NCBI GenBank assembly: GCA_010356995.1
Contig: ML996692.1
Span: 1,127,933-1,191,932, forward strand
DNA: 64,000 bases
Source of the DNA: Trichodelitschia bisporula
Lineage: Eukaryota; Ascomycota; Dothideomycetes; Phaeotrichales; Phaeotrichaceae
Direction: 5' to 3'
This document shows positions 32,758-44,485 of the stretch, piece by piece; position 1 is the first letter of the stretch, and the number at the start of each line of letters is the position of its first letter. The notes below the pieces were generated by a model, which worked only from the letters and a program-made list of their open reading frames with translations, made no database searches and was not told the origin of the DNA. Both the position numbers and the translations under genes were made by a program.

Positions 32758-34478
32758 ATGGCTGTTAACGCGACAATGGCGTCGCCGGTCGCCGATGCAC
32801 AGTTCCCTGTGCAGGCACCAGTTGTGACCTCAATTGTGGCGTCATTGCTGCAGATGAACGGGTGGATGGTCGCCTTAACAGTACTCTTGGGACTGGCACT
32901 CTACGACCAATGTGAGTAGAGTGGACCTTCGAGCCACCACGGCGCACTGACTGATACTCTGCAGGCATGTACATATATCGCAAAGGTTCCATTGTAGGGC
33001 CCGCGTTCAAAATCCCTTTTATGGGCCCTTTCCTCGAATCTGTCAACCCCAAATTCTCGGCATATCACGCGAAATGGATGAGCGGCCCTTTGAGCTGCGT
33101 GTCGGTCTTCCACAAGTACGTAACCCATGTATACATGTTGACAGAGTGCTGACGACCAGGTTCGTGGTGATCGCCTCGACCCGTGACATGGCGCGCAAGA
33201 TCCTCAACTCGCCCAACTACGTCAAGCCTTGCGTCGTGGACGTTGCGCACAAGCTCCTCCGCCCGACTAACTGGGTGTTCCTGGACGGCAAGGAACACGT
33301 CGATTACCGCAAGGGCCTGAACATCCTGTTTACACACCAGGCCCTGGAGGCATATCTTCCGGGCCACGATATCGTTTACGACAAGTACTTCCAGACGTTC
33401 GTGGACCTTACCAAGGAGAATGGCGAAAAGCCCCTGGCGTACATGCCGATGTTCCGCGAGCTCATGTGCGCCCTTTCGTGCCGTACCTTTGTCGGGACCC
33501 ACATGGACGATGCCACGGTCAAGAAGATTTCGGACGATTTTTACCTCATAACTGCGGCGCTTGAGCTCGTCAACTTCCCATTCATCATCCCCTTCACCAA
33601 GACTTGGTACGGCAAGAAGGCGGCGGACATGGTTCTGGACGAGTTTGCCAAGTGCGCAGCAAAGAGCAAGGAACGGATGGCCGCTGGTGGCGAGGTGCAC
33701 TGCATTATGGATGGATGGATCAAGTCAATGATGGACTCGGAGGCCTACCGGCAGAAGATCGCGGCTGGCATCAAGACTGAGAAGCCGAACATGCTCATCC
33801 GCACCTTCACCAACTTTGAGATCTCGCAAACTATCTTCACGCTTCTCTTCGCCTCCCAGGACGCCACCAGCAGCGCCGTCACCTGGCTCTTCCAGATTAT
33901 GGCCGACCGCCCGGACCTCTTGGATAAGGTTCGCGAGGAGAACCTGCGCGTCCGCAACGGTGATCGCAATGCCCCCCTCACGCTTGATCTCATCGACAAC
34001 CTGACCTATACGCGCGCGGTCGTCAAGGAGACCCTTCGTTACCGGCCTCCGGTGCTGATGGTTCCGTACATCGTGAAGAAGGACTTCCCGATCACTCCTA
34101 CGTACACCGTTCCCAAGGGCGCCATGGTTATTCCCACGACTTACCCTTCGCTTCACGACCCCGAGGCCTATCCCAACCCTGACAGCTTCGAACCTGATCG
34201 CTGGATCACTGGCGACGCCGAGGCGCAGGTCAAGAACTGGCTTGTCTTCGGTACGGGACCCCACTACTGCCTGGGTCAGCTTTACGTCCATCAAGTTCTC
34301 GCAAGCATGATTGGAAAGGCGAGCATGCATCTCGACTGGAAGCACAAGGTCACGCCATTGTCAGAAGAGATCAAGGTCTTTGCCACTATTTTCCCCATGG
34401 TACGTCTTTTCTCGCACGAGGTGAACCGGCTAACAGGAATAGGACGATTGTCTTCTCACTTTCTCCAAGAGGCCTTAA
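32758..34478 (+). CDS. erg5: C-22 sterol desaturase, cytochrome P450 CYP61 (Erg5)
   Basis: Exons 32758-32911, 32965-33115, 33160-34399 and 34443-34478 (introns of 53, 44 and 43 bp) encode 526 residues. Erg5 introduces the C22-C23 double bond in the ergosterol side chain at the ER membrane. The protein has an N-terminal membrane segment (about 34-50), [11 protein letters not shown], an I-helix segment [13 protein letters not shown], the ExxR motif KETLRYRPP, and the heme-binding loop [11 protein letters not shown] with Cys472. Splicing the last intron is required to reach the conserved end [14 protein letters not shown]. Without it the frame runs into unrelated sequence. [10 protein letters not shown] and the FPMDDCLL tail are characteristic of CYP61 rather than of CYP51. 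Length and exon layout look complete. Confidence 0.95.
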
Positions 34479-35027
34479 GCATTTACGGGGAGTTGGATTG
34501 GTGCATACTAAGGGCCGGCCGGCCGCATGGCGTGATATCAACTGTGGGTATTGTCTGTTTAAGACAAGCAGTTAGGATGATGTCTTGATGTTGGGTGAGT
34601 ATCGTGGCTTCAGTTGCCACTGGCGTCGAGTGTACAAAGCTGTAATATTTAGTAATCTGTAATTGTCTCGGATCAAGCTACAGGCTTGCGTTGAGGCGTG
34701 GGTGAAGCTATGCATGTCAATGCATTTGTCCTAGTCTCATCATCTCGTACAAAGACCCGTCCTGCTGTATCGGTCCCATTGTCTCCGCGCAGTGCTACTT
34801 CTCCAAACCCTTTGGCTTTGCAACCTCGATGCTTTTTCCATTATGTCCCTTTATCCTTCTCACTTCTCCAGAAAGAGTTGGCCGTTACGCCGCTTCTTGA
34901 ACCGGTTCGCATCTCAAGATGATGCTGGACAGCGGCAGGTCCCGCCTAACTGAGGCTCCGAGTTGCTGTCGGGCTAGAAGGCTGAATGATAGCGCATGGC
35001 GCTACTGACCGGCGCAGTCAACCGCCG
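34479..35027. other. Convergent 3' intergenic region
   Basis: It lies between the ends of ERG5 (plus) and the bHLH gene (minus). I see nothing beyond the expected 3' UTRs. Confidence 0.5.
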
Positions 35028-35354
35028 CTACACCCCACCACCAGGTGTCTGCGCCTCGTTCGTCTTGTCCAGCCCATGCAGATTCTTGATCTCCACGTCC
35101 GATATATCGACGCCCGCGGTCTTGGCCTGTGTAACAAGTTCCTGATGCTCGGCGATCTGCTCGCGCATGAAGTCGATGGTAGCTTGGAGCACGATGTTCT
35201 CGCTGCGGCCCTGGCCCTCCATGCCCGGCACGATGTTCGCCAGCCGATCGAATCCGTCGCGGATCGCTTGACGCCGCTTTTGCTCCGAGGCAATGTGATT
35301 ATTCTTCTTCTCTTGCTCAGTGAGACGCGGCTTTTCTTTGCTCGGTGAGGCCAT
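35028..35354 (-). CDS. Ino4-like basic helix-loop-helix protein
   Basis: This is a 108-residue protein that is almost entirely one bHLH domain. The basic region is NNHIASEQKRRQAIRDGFDR with the His-Glu-Arg type DNA-contact pattern (H20, E24, R28 region). Helix 1 continues to the loop VPGMEGQGRSE, and helix 2 is NIVLQATIDFMREQIAEHQE. Size and sequence fit fungal Ino4/short bHLH partners, which act as heterodimers on CANNTG elements and in yeast control phospholipid genes. The specific target set in filamentous fungi is not established here. The gene sits tail-to-tail with ERG5 and head-to-head with the Munc13-like gene. A CATGTG E-box lies in the shared promoter at 35573. No intron is needed and the ATG at 35354 gives a typical N terminus. 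Confidence 0.8.
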   Translation of the reverse strand: MASPSKEKPRLTEQEKKNNHIASEQKRRQAIRDGFDRLANIVPGMEGQGRSENIVLQATIDFMREQIAEHQELVTQAKTAGVDISDVEIKNLHGLDKTNEAQTPGGGV

Positions 35355-35572
35355 GATGGAGGAAGATGTGGGACGGAAGGGCGCGGGGCGGCGACAAAGT
35401 CTGGACCGGGTGTTTAGTGCAAGGAAGTGGGGTAGCGAGACAAGAGTGGTTGAGATCCTGTCAGGAACAAGACGATAAAGACGATCGTAGGGCGGTACGA
35501 CAGATGAATGGAGTGGGGACCTAAGGATGAAGTACGGCGCCCTACTGAGCTCCTCCTTGGTCAGAAATGAAA

Positions 35573-35578
35573 CATGTG
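35573..35578. promoter_or_regulatory. CATGTG E-box in the bHLH/Munc13-like divergent promoter
   Basis: CATGTG is the core of the yeast Ino2/Ino4 element (CATGTGAAAT). Here the flank is CATGTGATTA, so only the core matches. It lies about 220 bp upstream of the bHLH ATG and 365 bp upstream of the Munc13-like ATG. Autoregulation is a guess. Confidence 0.3.
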
Positions 35579-35942
35579 ATTAGCTGCCGACGTGAGGTGT
35601 CGGCGTCTCACGAAACGCCCGTCCGCCCAACACGGCATCGTCACCGCCAAGCAGAGAATGAAACTGTGCTGATCACTCTTTCCCTTTGAAATCTGCACTC
35701 CAACATCCTCACCCGTATCCTCTTCCCGCTCCGCGCTTTCCCCACCATCGTCTTCTCCAGCTCAACTGCGCTTCAAGCGATCGGACTCAGCCCCGGCCGC
35801 GTCACTACCACACTCGACTCCGATAACCTACCCCTCGTACGCCACCGGACTCTGCAGTCGGACCCTTCACCGCCGGCACGTTTGAGCAGATGCCATGCTG
35901 GCACGCCCCGCGGAGTGAACGCTGAAGATACCGCACCTCAAC

Positions 35943-38900
35943 ATGTCAAACGCTTCACGACACTCCCGCGGCATGTCCGCCGTGGACAACCTGCGCCAGG
36001 AGAGTCGCTTGAGGAGAGAAGGCTCATACTCTCGGAGGAAACCCGTCACCAGCGAAGATGCATACTACTACGCTCTCCGCGCGGCATATCTCTATCACCT
36101 ACTACAACCTCGCGCAAAGCGCATCAAGCATGTCACCAACCCGAAGCCGGTCCAGAAGACGACCGGGGCCATGGACCTTGTCCAGTCGTTCACCGGCCTG
36201 CGGGACTCTTCGAAGAGCACCAAGCTTCCCCGTGGGTTCATGAACGCGCTGGAGAAGCGCATCACATCCATCATGTACGGGAAAGAGAAGCTGCCTGAGT
36301 TCCACGACCCGGCCATTGTCCGCACCTTGGCCTCCTTTCTAAACGAATTCAAGAACCCCGCCTTCCGTAAAAACGTCGAGGAGGACCGTAGGGTGGAAGA
36401 TCTTATACTCAAGGTGTACACATGCGCGGTCAAGGAGCTGCAGAAAGGAAAGACGCCGGATGATGATGGTTGGAAGCTCATGGTGGATCGGCACGTGGCC
36501 CTGTTCCTTCGGCTTCTGAGCGCCATCTTGAAGGCGAATGACTGGGACAGGCCCGAGCTCGCGGCTCGCCTTCAGATGATGGAGAAGAAGATGCTTATCC
36601 ACGACCAGGACTTGACCGCCCGGTCAACCCTCAACGGCGGCGCAGGAGGCCATTCTGTTGAAGTCGAGGTTCCTATGAGTACCGAAGTCAAGGACATGCC
36701 GCTGGTACTGGTCGTCTCTCGGGTGTTTAGCATACCCTACGGGAAAGTCCAAGAGGACATCAACCAAAACAAGGCGACATGGGATGAGAAGGCTGCGCTA
36801 CGGGACCTTAAGACGTACCAGACCTGTATTAGCATGAACGCAAAGCAAACTCTCAGCAGCGAAGACTTCGACACGGAGGAGGCCTACGAGGCCTGGAAGA
36901 AGGCCGAAATCCCAGAGGTCGCTCAAATGATCCTGAGCATGGTTCAGACACACCGGTCGCTCGCGAGCAACAGCAAGGAGATTCCCGTAGCACAGTTCAG
37001 GAATCAGACCTCACACGACCCAGGCTATTCCGACATATCGAGGAAGATGTCGAACCAGACGGATAGCAGCGGCTACGCCTTCGATCAACCGGTCGATATG
37101 AGCGCACTTAGCTTGAATGACTCGGGCCCGGTCGATAATGTTTCCTTCACCTTCATCCCACCGGAACCGAGGGCATATTTCCGGGCCGTTCTCAAGGAGG
37201 TCCTGATGTATGATATCCTCAATCAGGACCCGCCGGCTGAAGGCGCCGAAGCGTCTGCCACTGGCCTTTTCTCTAAACAGTCTACGGAGCTGCTTAATGA
37301 GCTTGCTCTCAGATGGCGCCTGCCTCAATCATCAAAGCTCATCCTGTTTCTTGATGTTGTCAAAGAGTTGTTCCAGCACCGGCAAATTGATCTTGAAGCG
37401 TTAGATGCCGCCTTCCTCTATTTCAAGGAGACGCATCATGATAAGAAAGCCAACAGGAGAAGCATGATTCTGCATGATACGTTGTCTGACTGGAGAAAGT
37501 GGTCTTTGGCTGACTATGCCATGTACCAGAACGTCCTGAATGCTGTACACGAGTGCCTGCAGCGTGATCTCTATGAGGCCATGCAAGCCTGTTATGACAC
37601 CAAGTGGCCGGCGATTGGGTCGCTGATGTACGTGTTGGAGAATCACGTCTACGGAGACGAGCTTTTTGCCAAGGGGCCCGAGGACTTAGACGAGTTTTCT
37701 AACAAGTTGGAGGAGAGTCTGAAAGTGAAGGCGGCAGAGACGTATCGGGATCTCTTGAAGAAGACCATTCCTGAGACGGCTGAGGAATGGGAATTCTATC
37801 ACGTCATTCAGCTGGGGAAGGCTGTCGTAAAGCTGTGTGACCGGATCCAAAAGCGCTTCAAGAAGACGCCTGCCGTCATGGGAGTGAATCCGCTGATGAT
37901 TCTTGTTGGAGAGGTGCTGCCGTCTTATGCTGGGGATGCGAGGGAACTTGTTGAGCGCATAATGGCAGTGACGAAGCAGAAGGGTGAAGAGATTCCGCTT
38001 CAAGATGGCTTTGACCTCTACAAGGAGCTTGTTGAGATCCGTCAGGTCCATGCCGACGTCTTGCCAGAGTAAGTCGATACCTATCTCTCGTACTTCGCTA
38101 ACGATACAGCATCCCGTTCGCGTTCAAGATTGAACAGCATCTTCAAGAGTTTGTTTGGCGCTGGATTAGTATGACCGAGTCAAGCATCACTGGATGGGTA
38201 GAAGGCGCGGTCAAGCAGGACAACTTCGAGATCACTCCGAACAACGACGATCAGCGGCACAGCGTCTCGGTCGTAGACATCTTCCGTTCGTTCAATGAGT
38301 GCATCGAGCAGGTTGCTCAGCTCAACTGGGACGACGATCTCCAGTACGCAAAGTTCATGACAGCTATGGCAAAGGCAGTCGGCCTCGGAATCGCCAAATA
38401 TTGTGATCTCGTGGAGCAAATCTTCGCAAAGGAGATGGACCGTCTGACGCCAGAGCAGGAGGCGGAGAGGCAGCAGTCGCGTCAAGAGCGCTGGATGCAG
38501 CTTGCAAAGGACGCGTGGGCCAACAAAGAGCGCGTCGAGCCGTTCCAGTTCTTGCCGGAGTCTCTCATTAAGCTCAACAACATTGAGTATGCGACATTGC
38601 AGCTGGACAAGTTGGAGGCAGAAATGAACGTCGACGCTTGTGCCGAGGTGATCCAGAAGAATGCACCGCCTCTGCAGCAGCGGCAGCGGCGCGTGGAGAA
38701 CTACGTTTTTACGATTAAGATCATAGAAGGTGAGGACCTCAAGCCGTGCGATATCAACGGCCTCAGCGACCCTTACGTCGTGCTGGGAGACGAGTACCAG
38801 AAGCGGTTGGCTAAAACCCGCGTCATCTACCGTAACCTGAACCCGCGTTGGGACGAGAGCGTCGACATTACCACGACTGGGCCGCTGAACATCATTGCCA

Positions 38901-40180
38901 CCATTTGGGATTGGGATGCCATGGGTGATCATGACTGTGTGGGCCGCACGTCGTTGAAGCTCGATCCGTCGCACTTCCGTGACTTCTTGCCCCGCGAGTA
39001 TTGGCTCGACTTGGACACGCAGGGGAGGTTGTTGTTGAGGGTTAGCATGGAGGGCGAGCGCGACGATATCCAGTTCTACTTTGGCAAGGCATTCCGGACG
39101 CTGAAGCGCACTGAGCGCGACATGACGCGCAAGGTCACGGACAAGGTATGTGCCACTTCGCTGGCGTCACTTTTGGAACTAATATCCCAGCTCTCCGCGT
39201 ACATCAGCCACTCCCTCTCGCGCCAGCGCTTGCGAAGCATGCTGTCAAAGGGCATATCGATCCAGTCCGTCACGAGCGCCATCAGCTACTTCCAGCGGAA
39301 TCGCGTGTCTACCCTCCTCCCCACCAGCACGGCCCCGACGCAGCTTGACATCACCAACGCTCTGAAGCCTCTGTTCAACTACTTCGATGACAACTTCGCC
39401 ATCATGAAGCAGACTCTGACAGACTCGGCTATGATCATGGTCATGTCCCGGCTTTGGAAGGAAGTCCTCTCGACCATCGAGTCCCTCCTCGTGCCCCCCC
39501 TCTCCGACAAACCATCCATGCAACAGCCCCTAACCCAGCAGGAACTCGACATCGTTTTCAAATGGCTCGAGGTAACGCCCCACCCCCATCCCTACCCTTC
39601 TCGTAAAACACATCTAACCCCCCCATCCTAGCTCCTCTTCGACTTCTTCCACGCCGTCGACGAAGAAACCGGCACCCCCCACGGCGTCCCCATCGACATC
39701 CTCAAAAACTCCAAATACCACGAACTCCAAAACCTAAACTTCTTCTACTTCGAGCCAACCGAGGACCTCATCCGCACGAGCGAGTCCATGGCCGCCGCCG
39801 CCGCCGCCCGCGCCTCCGACGCCCAAATCCGGCAACCTAATCGTCTCTCCGCGCCCCCCGCCATGCAAAGCCCCGCCTTCGGCGGCGCGGCCGGCTTACT
39901 CGGCACTCCGACGCGGAGGAGCAAGAGCATCATGCTCTCCCGCAACTTGGGCACTATGCGTAAGGCGAAGGAGGAGAAGCGCAAAGCCGCCCAGGCGGAG
40001 CCAAACGACGACATCATCCTGCGCATTCTGCGCATGCGCCCGGAAGCCGAGCGCTACCTGCGCGACAGGAGCAGGCAGAAGGAGCGGTTGGCGGCGACGG
40101 CGGCGGCGGCGATGATCGTGCGGCAGAGCATGAATAAGGGGGGCGGCGGGCGGATGGTAGGGGTTTTGCCGTCGCGCTGA
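35943..40180 (+). CDS. Munc13-like protein with C2 and MHD domains
   Basis: Exons 35943-38068, 38110-39145, 39191-39571 and 39632-40180 (introns of 41, 45 and 60 bp) give about 1363 residues. The long N-terminal helical part (DUF810/MHD1-type, about 100-880) is followed by a C2 domain at about 905-1010. That domain has LKPCDINGLSDPYVVLGD and IWDWDAMGDHDCVG, retaining the Asp residues expected for calcium binding, and is followed by MHD2-like helices (KPLFNYFDDNFAIMKQTLTD). The tail is Ala/Arg-rich and charged. Fungal relatives include fission yeast Ync13, which acts in vesicle tethering and cell-wall integrity during cytokinesis. That role is transferred. The 45-bp intron is a multiple of three without a stop, so the unspliced frame stays open. 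Removing it restores TDK/LSAYISHSLSRQ. Confidence 0.87.
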
Positions 40181-41123
40181 GTATGGTTTGGGGGGGGGGG
40201 GAGGTTACGAGTACCTACGCGCTGAATTTGGGGCGGAGGCGTTCCATATGGGATATCTTTGTTCTTTGTTGATTTGTTGGGCGTGTGGGCGGGCGTGCGT
40301 GTGTTCGTCTAGGTGTTTGAGGGCCGGGGGGGGGGCGGATATAGGAATGGAGTACGTCTTTGATGATCACTTTCTCGTATGCCGACCGCCGTGGATAAGT
40401 GAATCGGTTCGCGGCCCGAATGCGCCTTGCCTATGACACGTCCAGGTATCAGACTCGCAACACCAGCGGCGCACGAGCGTCGCAGGCTCCATCACACAAA
40501 CACGCCAATCTTCCAAAAAGAAAGGATCATATCATAGCGTTCTATAGTCTGTGATTCATAACTCTTCCAGACAGCATCGTAGCTAGCAAATGGTATCCCA
40601 TGTCTTCCCTTCCACCCCGCCGCTCCATCTCGACCCAGACGCACACACATTCTCAATGGAAGCGACACCCATAATTTCGCCCAAAAAGCCCCGCAGGGCA
40701 ATCGCAATCTCGTGGTATCAAATCAAGCTAAGCAATCCGCACAATTCCCATTCCGGAAAACGGATCACCGCCTCTTCCGCACACCCCCCATCCGCCGACG
40801 CAGAGAGGAGAAGAGGCCAGCCCGTCCGGGGAATAATGAGCAAAAGAGACAAATTGCACCATTTTTGCGCCGAGGTATACTGAAAGAGAGCATGATAAAC
40901 GGGGACATCAGACATGAATGGCAGAAGAAGAAAAAACGAGAAACCGCAATGCCAGAACATCGCAGAGTGAAAAAAAAACGACCAGACTCTCTGCGCCTCG
41001 TAGCTTTTGAAACGACAATCCCGCAAAAACCGAAAAAGCATATTCGCAAATGGGGGTATTTCTTTCGTTGGCCTGAATAAGCATGTGATGAAAAACCGTG
41101 AATCCATGTTTTTGTCTTTCGTT
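40181..41123. other. Convergent 3' intergenic region
   Basis: It lies between the Munc13-like gene (plus) and the KH gene (minus). It has short homopolymer runs (G around 40191-40202 and 40325-40335, A around 40930-40980) but no supportable gene. Confidence 0.5.
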
Positions 41124-44100
41124 CTAACGCAAGTGCCCAATGGGGCCGGGGTATCCTGGTGAATAAGAATGAGAAGTGCTAGGCCGTCCGCTGTCGACTG
41201 ACGCGCGGGGATCATATTTGGAAGTGGGCGTGGTGTCGCCCGGAACAAGGGGAATTGTGGGCATGAAAGAATAGGTGCTTCCTAGCGACGGAGGGTGTGT
41301 CGACCACGTGCCGTTGATGTGGTGCTTGACATCCTCCTCGGGGAGATTTATGCCGCTGTCGTTCCAGGGGTTGCGGTAGCCGCTGCCCTGGGACTCAAGG
41401 CTCGCAAGCGAGGCCTTGGACGCATTGCTGGAAGCATGCTTGAAAAGCGAGCCAGGCGAGTTGGTGCCATTCTTATGGCGGTCAATGAGCGACGAGATGC
41501 TGCCGGGCTTGCGAATCTTGGAAAAGAAGCCGGCTTGCTCACCGTCGACATCACCGAACTGGGAGCGGGTCGGAGAATCGGTGTTGATTGGCGGCTCAGT
41601 GCGCTGCAAGAGCTTGGAATCGAAGAACGGTAGGGCCTCCTCGAACGTGTCTGATTTGGGACGCGGAATGACACCCTTTACACCCGAGTTGACGTCCAGA
41701 CCCTTGGTGACGAGTTGCTCGATGAGCCAGTCAATCGCATCTTTGAGCGCACCGGCATTGTTGCGAGTGTAGTTGAGGATCAGGCATTCCGAGTTCGCAG
41801 CGTCCTCGGGAGCGCGGAAGTCTTGACTGAGTCGAACATCGATGCAGTACCGAGTGTGGAGAGTCTCGATCACTTCCGTATGGAACTGCGGCGAGCGCAG
41901 GTACACCTTGAGCTCGGGGGAGGCGGTGAAGACTATCTCGTGGAACTGCGGTACCATCCCCTAGAAAGTCAGCAACATGTAAAGAAGAATGCAATGAGTG
42001 AAGTTACCAGGAGCGCGTCGACGGCATTGGGGACGCGATACTCGGGACCCGAGACGGTAACCGAGTTCTTGGCCTCCTCTGGGTTCGAGAAGCAGACCTT
42101 AACACCGTGCTTCTTCTCCAGGCTATGGATCTCGGGCATCCTAGCGATCATATCGCGCTGCAGTAGACGAGGGATTTCCACCACCTCAGAGATGTGCTCA
42201 GCATCTTCCTGGTCAATCATAGACATGATCTCTTGCTTGACGAACTCGAGGCTTCCGGCATTGCGCGTGGGCGTCCGGCAAATGACATTATCTACCTTCA
42301 TGTCATCCTCATCTCGACCATGAGCGCCACGGTCCATGGCGTTGGAAAACTTGACAAACACAGAGTGTTTCTTCATAATCCGCTGGATGTGCTGACCGCC
42401 AATTCCGATGATGCGCTTGTGATACTGATCCGGCACGTGGAACGACAGCGACGCCGGCATCTCCTGCTCAATTAGCTCCAAGCCTTGTTTGGTTGCTTCA
42501 TACGCTCCGCCTTTGATGTTGATGTAGAAATTGTACTCGTTGAAGCTTTCGAACATGACCTGGACGTTTGAAAGCGTCATGATTTTGTTGATCTTGCCGT
42601 TCTTCTTCCCGCTGACGAATTCCTTGTGCTCATTGGCCAACTCCACCTTGACAGAGATGCTGGTGGACATCTGACCAAACTCAGTGTGATCGATGACACA
42701 CATCGCAAGCTTCACGGCATCATCGGAGCCGAAAATGTGAAACGTGCTGGCCTCGAACATGATTTCAGCACCGGAATTGATGCAGATATCCGCGAGACCG
42801 GCAAAATGGCCTTCGCTCTGAGCAGCCAATTCGGAGTGAGAGGGGGCAATCCATCTGGCGCTATAAAATTGCGTTGCCTACTAGGTTAGTTTCGATGGAG
42901 ACAAAAGGAGCAGGCTTACCAATGCCATGACATCGCGTATAGTTCGCTCGACGTTGAGAACGTCGGACCCTTGGACACACATGCCACCTTCCGGAGAGCC
43001 GAGGGGTTGAAGATGTACATATGTGCCATTGGCCTCCATGATCCGGCGGACCTTGTCAAGCCGACCCAGGCGGATGTCATCCAGCTTCGATTGGTTTATC
43101 GAGACATCCTTGCCGAATGTCTTAATGCCAGCGGCGAGATTCCGAAGCCTCATCATCGCATTTTGGATGCTGTTCTCGTCCTTGCCCGTAACAATGATTT
43201 CATCTTCGGGTCGTCGGCGCCCGCCTTGTGGAACGTACTCGTATATGCGCGGGAAGGCAGGTGGCAGGTAAATCGTGCAGTCTGTTCCAGACTCGATCGC
43301 AGTGATGTTCTTGCGTCCGCGCCCGCAGATGGCGGTATGCAGGGGAAGCTTGATTTGCAAAATGTTGGCACGGTAGCCCCGCTGGTAAAGTCAGATGGCA
43401 CCTTAGATGAAAATTTGATGGCGGCTCACAAGATTGTCAACCATAATCAACAACCGAATCCGCGCATGCTCCTCAGTAAGCATGTCTCCGTAGACCACAA
43501 CACGAAGCCGGCTTTCGTTGCTGCTGGTGATGCTGCCATTGATGCTGGCATCGTCGTCGAGTAATTTTGGCTTGAGAACAAATATGTCCGCTTGAGTGAC
43601 CTGGGCAATGTCGTCCAGCTTCCTCAAGAAGCTCGGTGACAGGCCTTTGCTGCCGTCCGGAAGGGTTTCGCACACAAGGTGCTCGTCGATATCGATGGTG
43701 GTGCAGCGCTATCAAAGAGAAAAGTCAGTCCTAGAGTGAAATGGGGAGGGGAGGAGGTTGCAGTATATGCAACATACCATTGAGATAGGGATGTTGTTGA
43801 GCAGAAACGCACGCGCTTGAGCAACAGTATCCTTCGGCCCGCGAAGGCAGACATTGGTGACACTGGCTTTGGAACGCGACGCCGTGGTGTCCACTGGCAG
43901 CGGAAACCCAGTCCTGATGTAGAACTTCACACCTCCGTTGGTTCGCTGTGCTATTTCCCCACAAAGAGCCTCCAGATGACGCCGGTTAATGACATGGACG
44001 GGCAGCTCGTGGACGGGGAGATTCTCGGAGCCTTCCGGGAAGCACCATCGTACGGAGGCATTGGGGGTGGCGTATTGGATCTCCTCGTTCTTGGGACCAG

Positions 44101-44317
44101 CCAAGTCTGTGTTGAAGGGTATATTGAAGGAAAGGGATATAGGAGTGTTGGGGTGGAGAGCAAATTCGTTTGCTGCTGTCGGGCCTCGCTTGAGCGCTTG
44201 AGGGTGGTGGAGATCGTTGCTGGCTGAACGTGGTCCTGCAAATGGGAGCGGGGGACCTCTCGTCATCCTGTCCCACCCACTTCGGGCGGAGCTTGCGATG
44301 CCCGAAACGGTCTGCAT
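41124..44317 (-). CDS. Multi-KH-domain RNA-binding protein, N terminus adjoining an assembly gap
   Basis: Exons read from the minus strand are up to 43778, 43430-43708, 42920-43381, 42008-42877 and 41124-41960. The introns are 69, 47, 42 and 47 bp, all phase 0. The first ATG in frame after the gap is 44317 (MQTVSGIASSARSGW). The frame is also open upstream through the N run, so the true start may lie in or beyond it. From that Met the protein is about 995 residues. KH signatures include TAICGRGRKNITAIE (variant GxxG) and RIIGIGGQHIQRIMKKH (canonical GIGG). Weaker KH-like segments occur on either side. The C-terminal 200 residues are Ser/Pro/Thr-rich and disordered. The arrangement resembles yeast YLL032C-type multi-KH proteins. 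It probably binds mRNA. Specific targets are unknown. Confidence 0.82.
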
Positions 44318-44360
44318 TGTGTGCGATGTGGGGTAGGAGATAGCGAGGGAGGGGGAGGGG

Positions 44361-44485
44361 NNNNNNNNNNNNNNNNNNNNNNNNNNNNNNNNNNNNNNNN
44401 NNNNNNNNNNNNNNNNNNNNNNNNNNNNNNNNNNNNNNNNNNNNNNNNNNNNNNNNNNNNNNNNNNNNNNNNNNNNNNNNNNNNN
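44361..44485. other. Assembly gap (125 N)
   Basis: A run of N is flanked on both sides by G/A-rich sequence (GAGGGAGGGGGAGGGG before, GAGGGGACG after). This suggests a purine-rich low-complexity or G-quadruplex-prone tract that failed to assemble. Its true length is unknown. It falls in or just upstream of the 5' end of the KH gene. Confidence 0.99.

Noticed and set aside
28906-34478. A complete secondary-metabolite cluster around the UstYa-like gene
   Set aside because: The nearby P450 is clearly Erg5 of primary sterol metabolism. No NRPS, PKS, tyrosinase or transporter is present.
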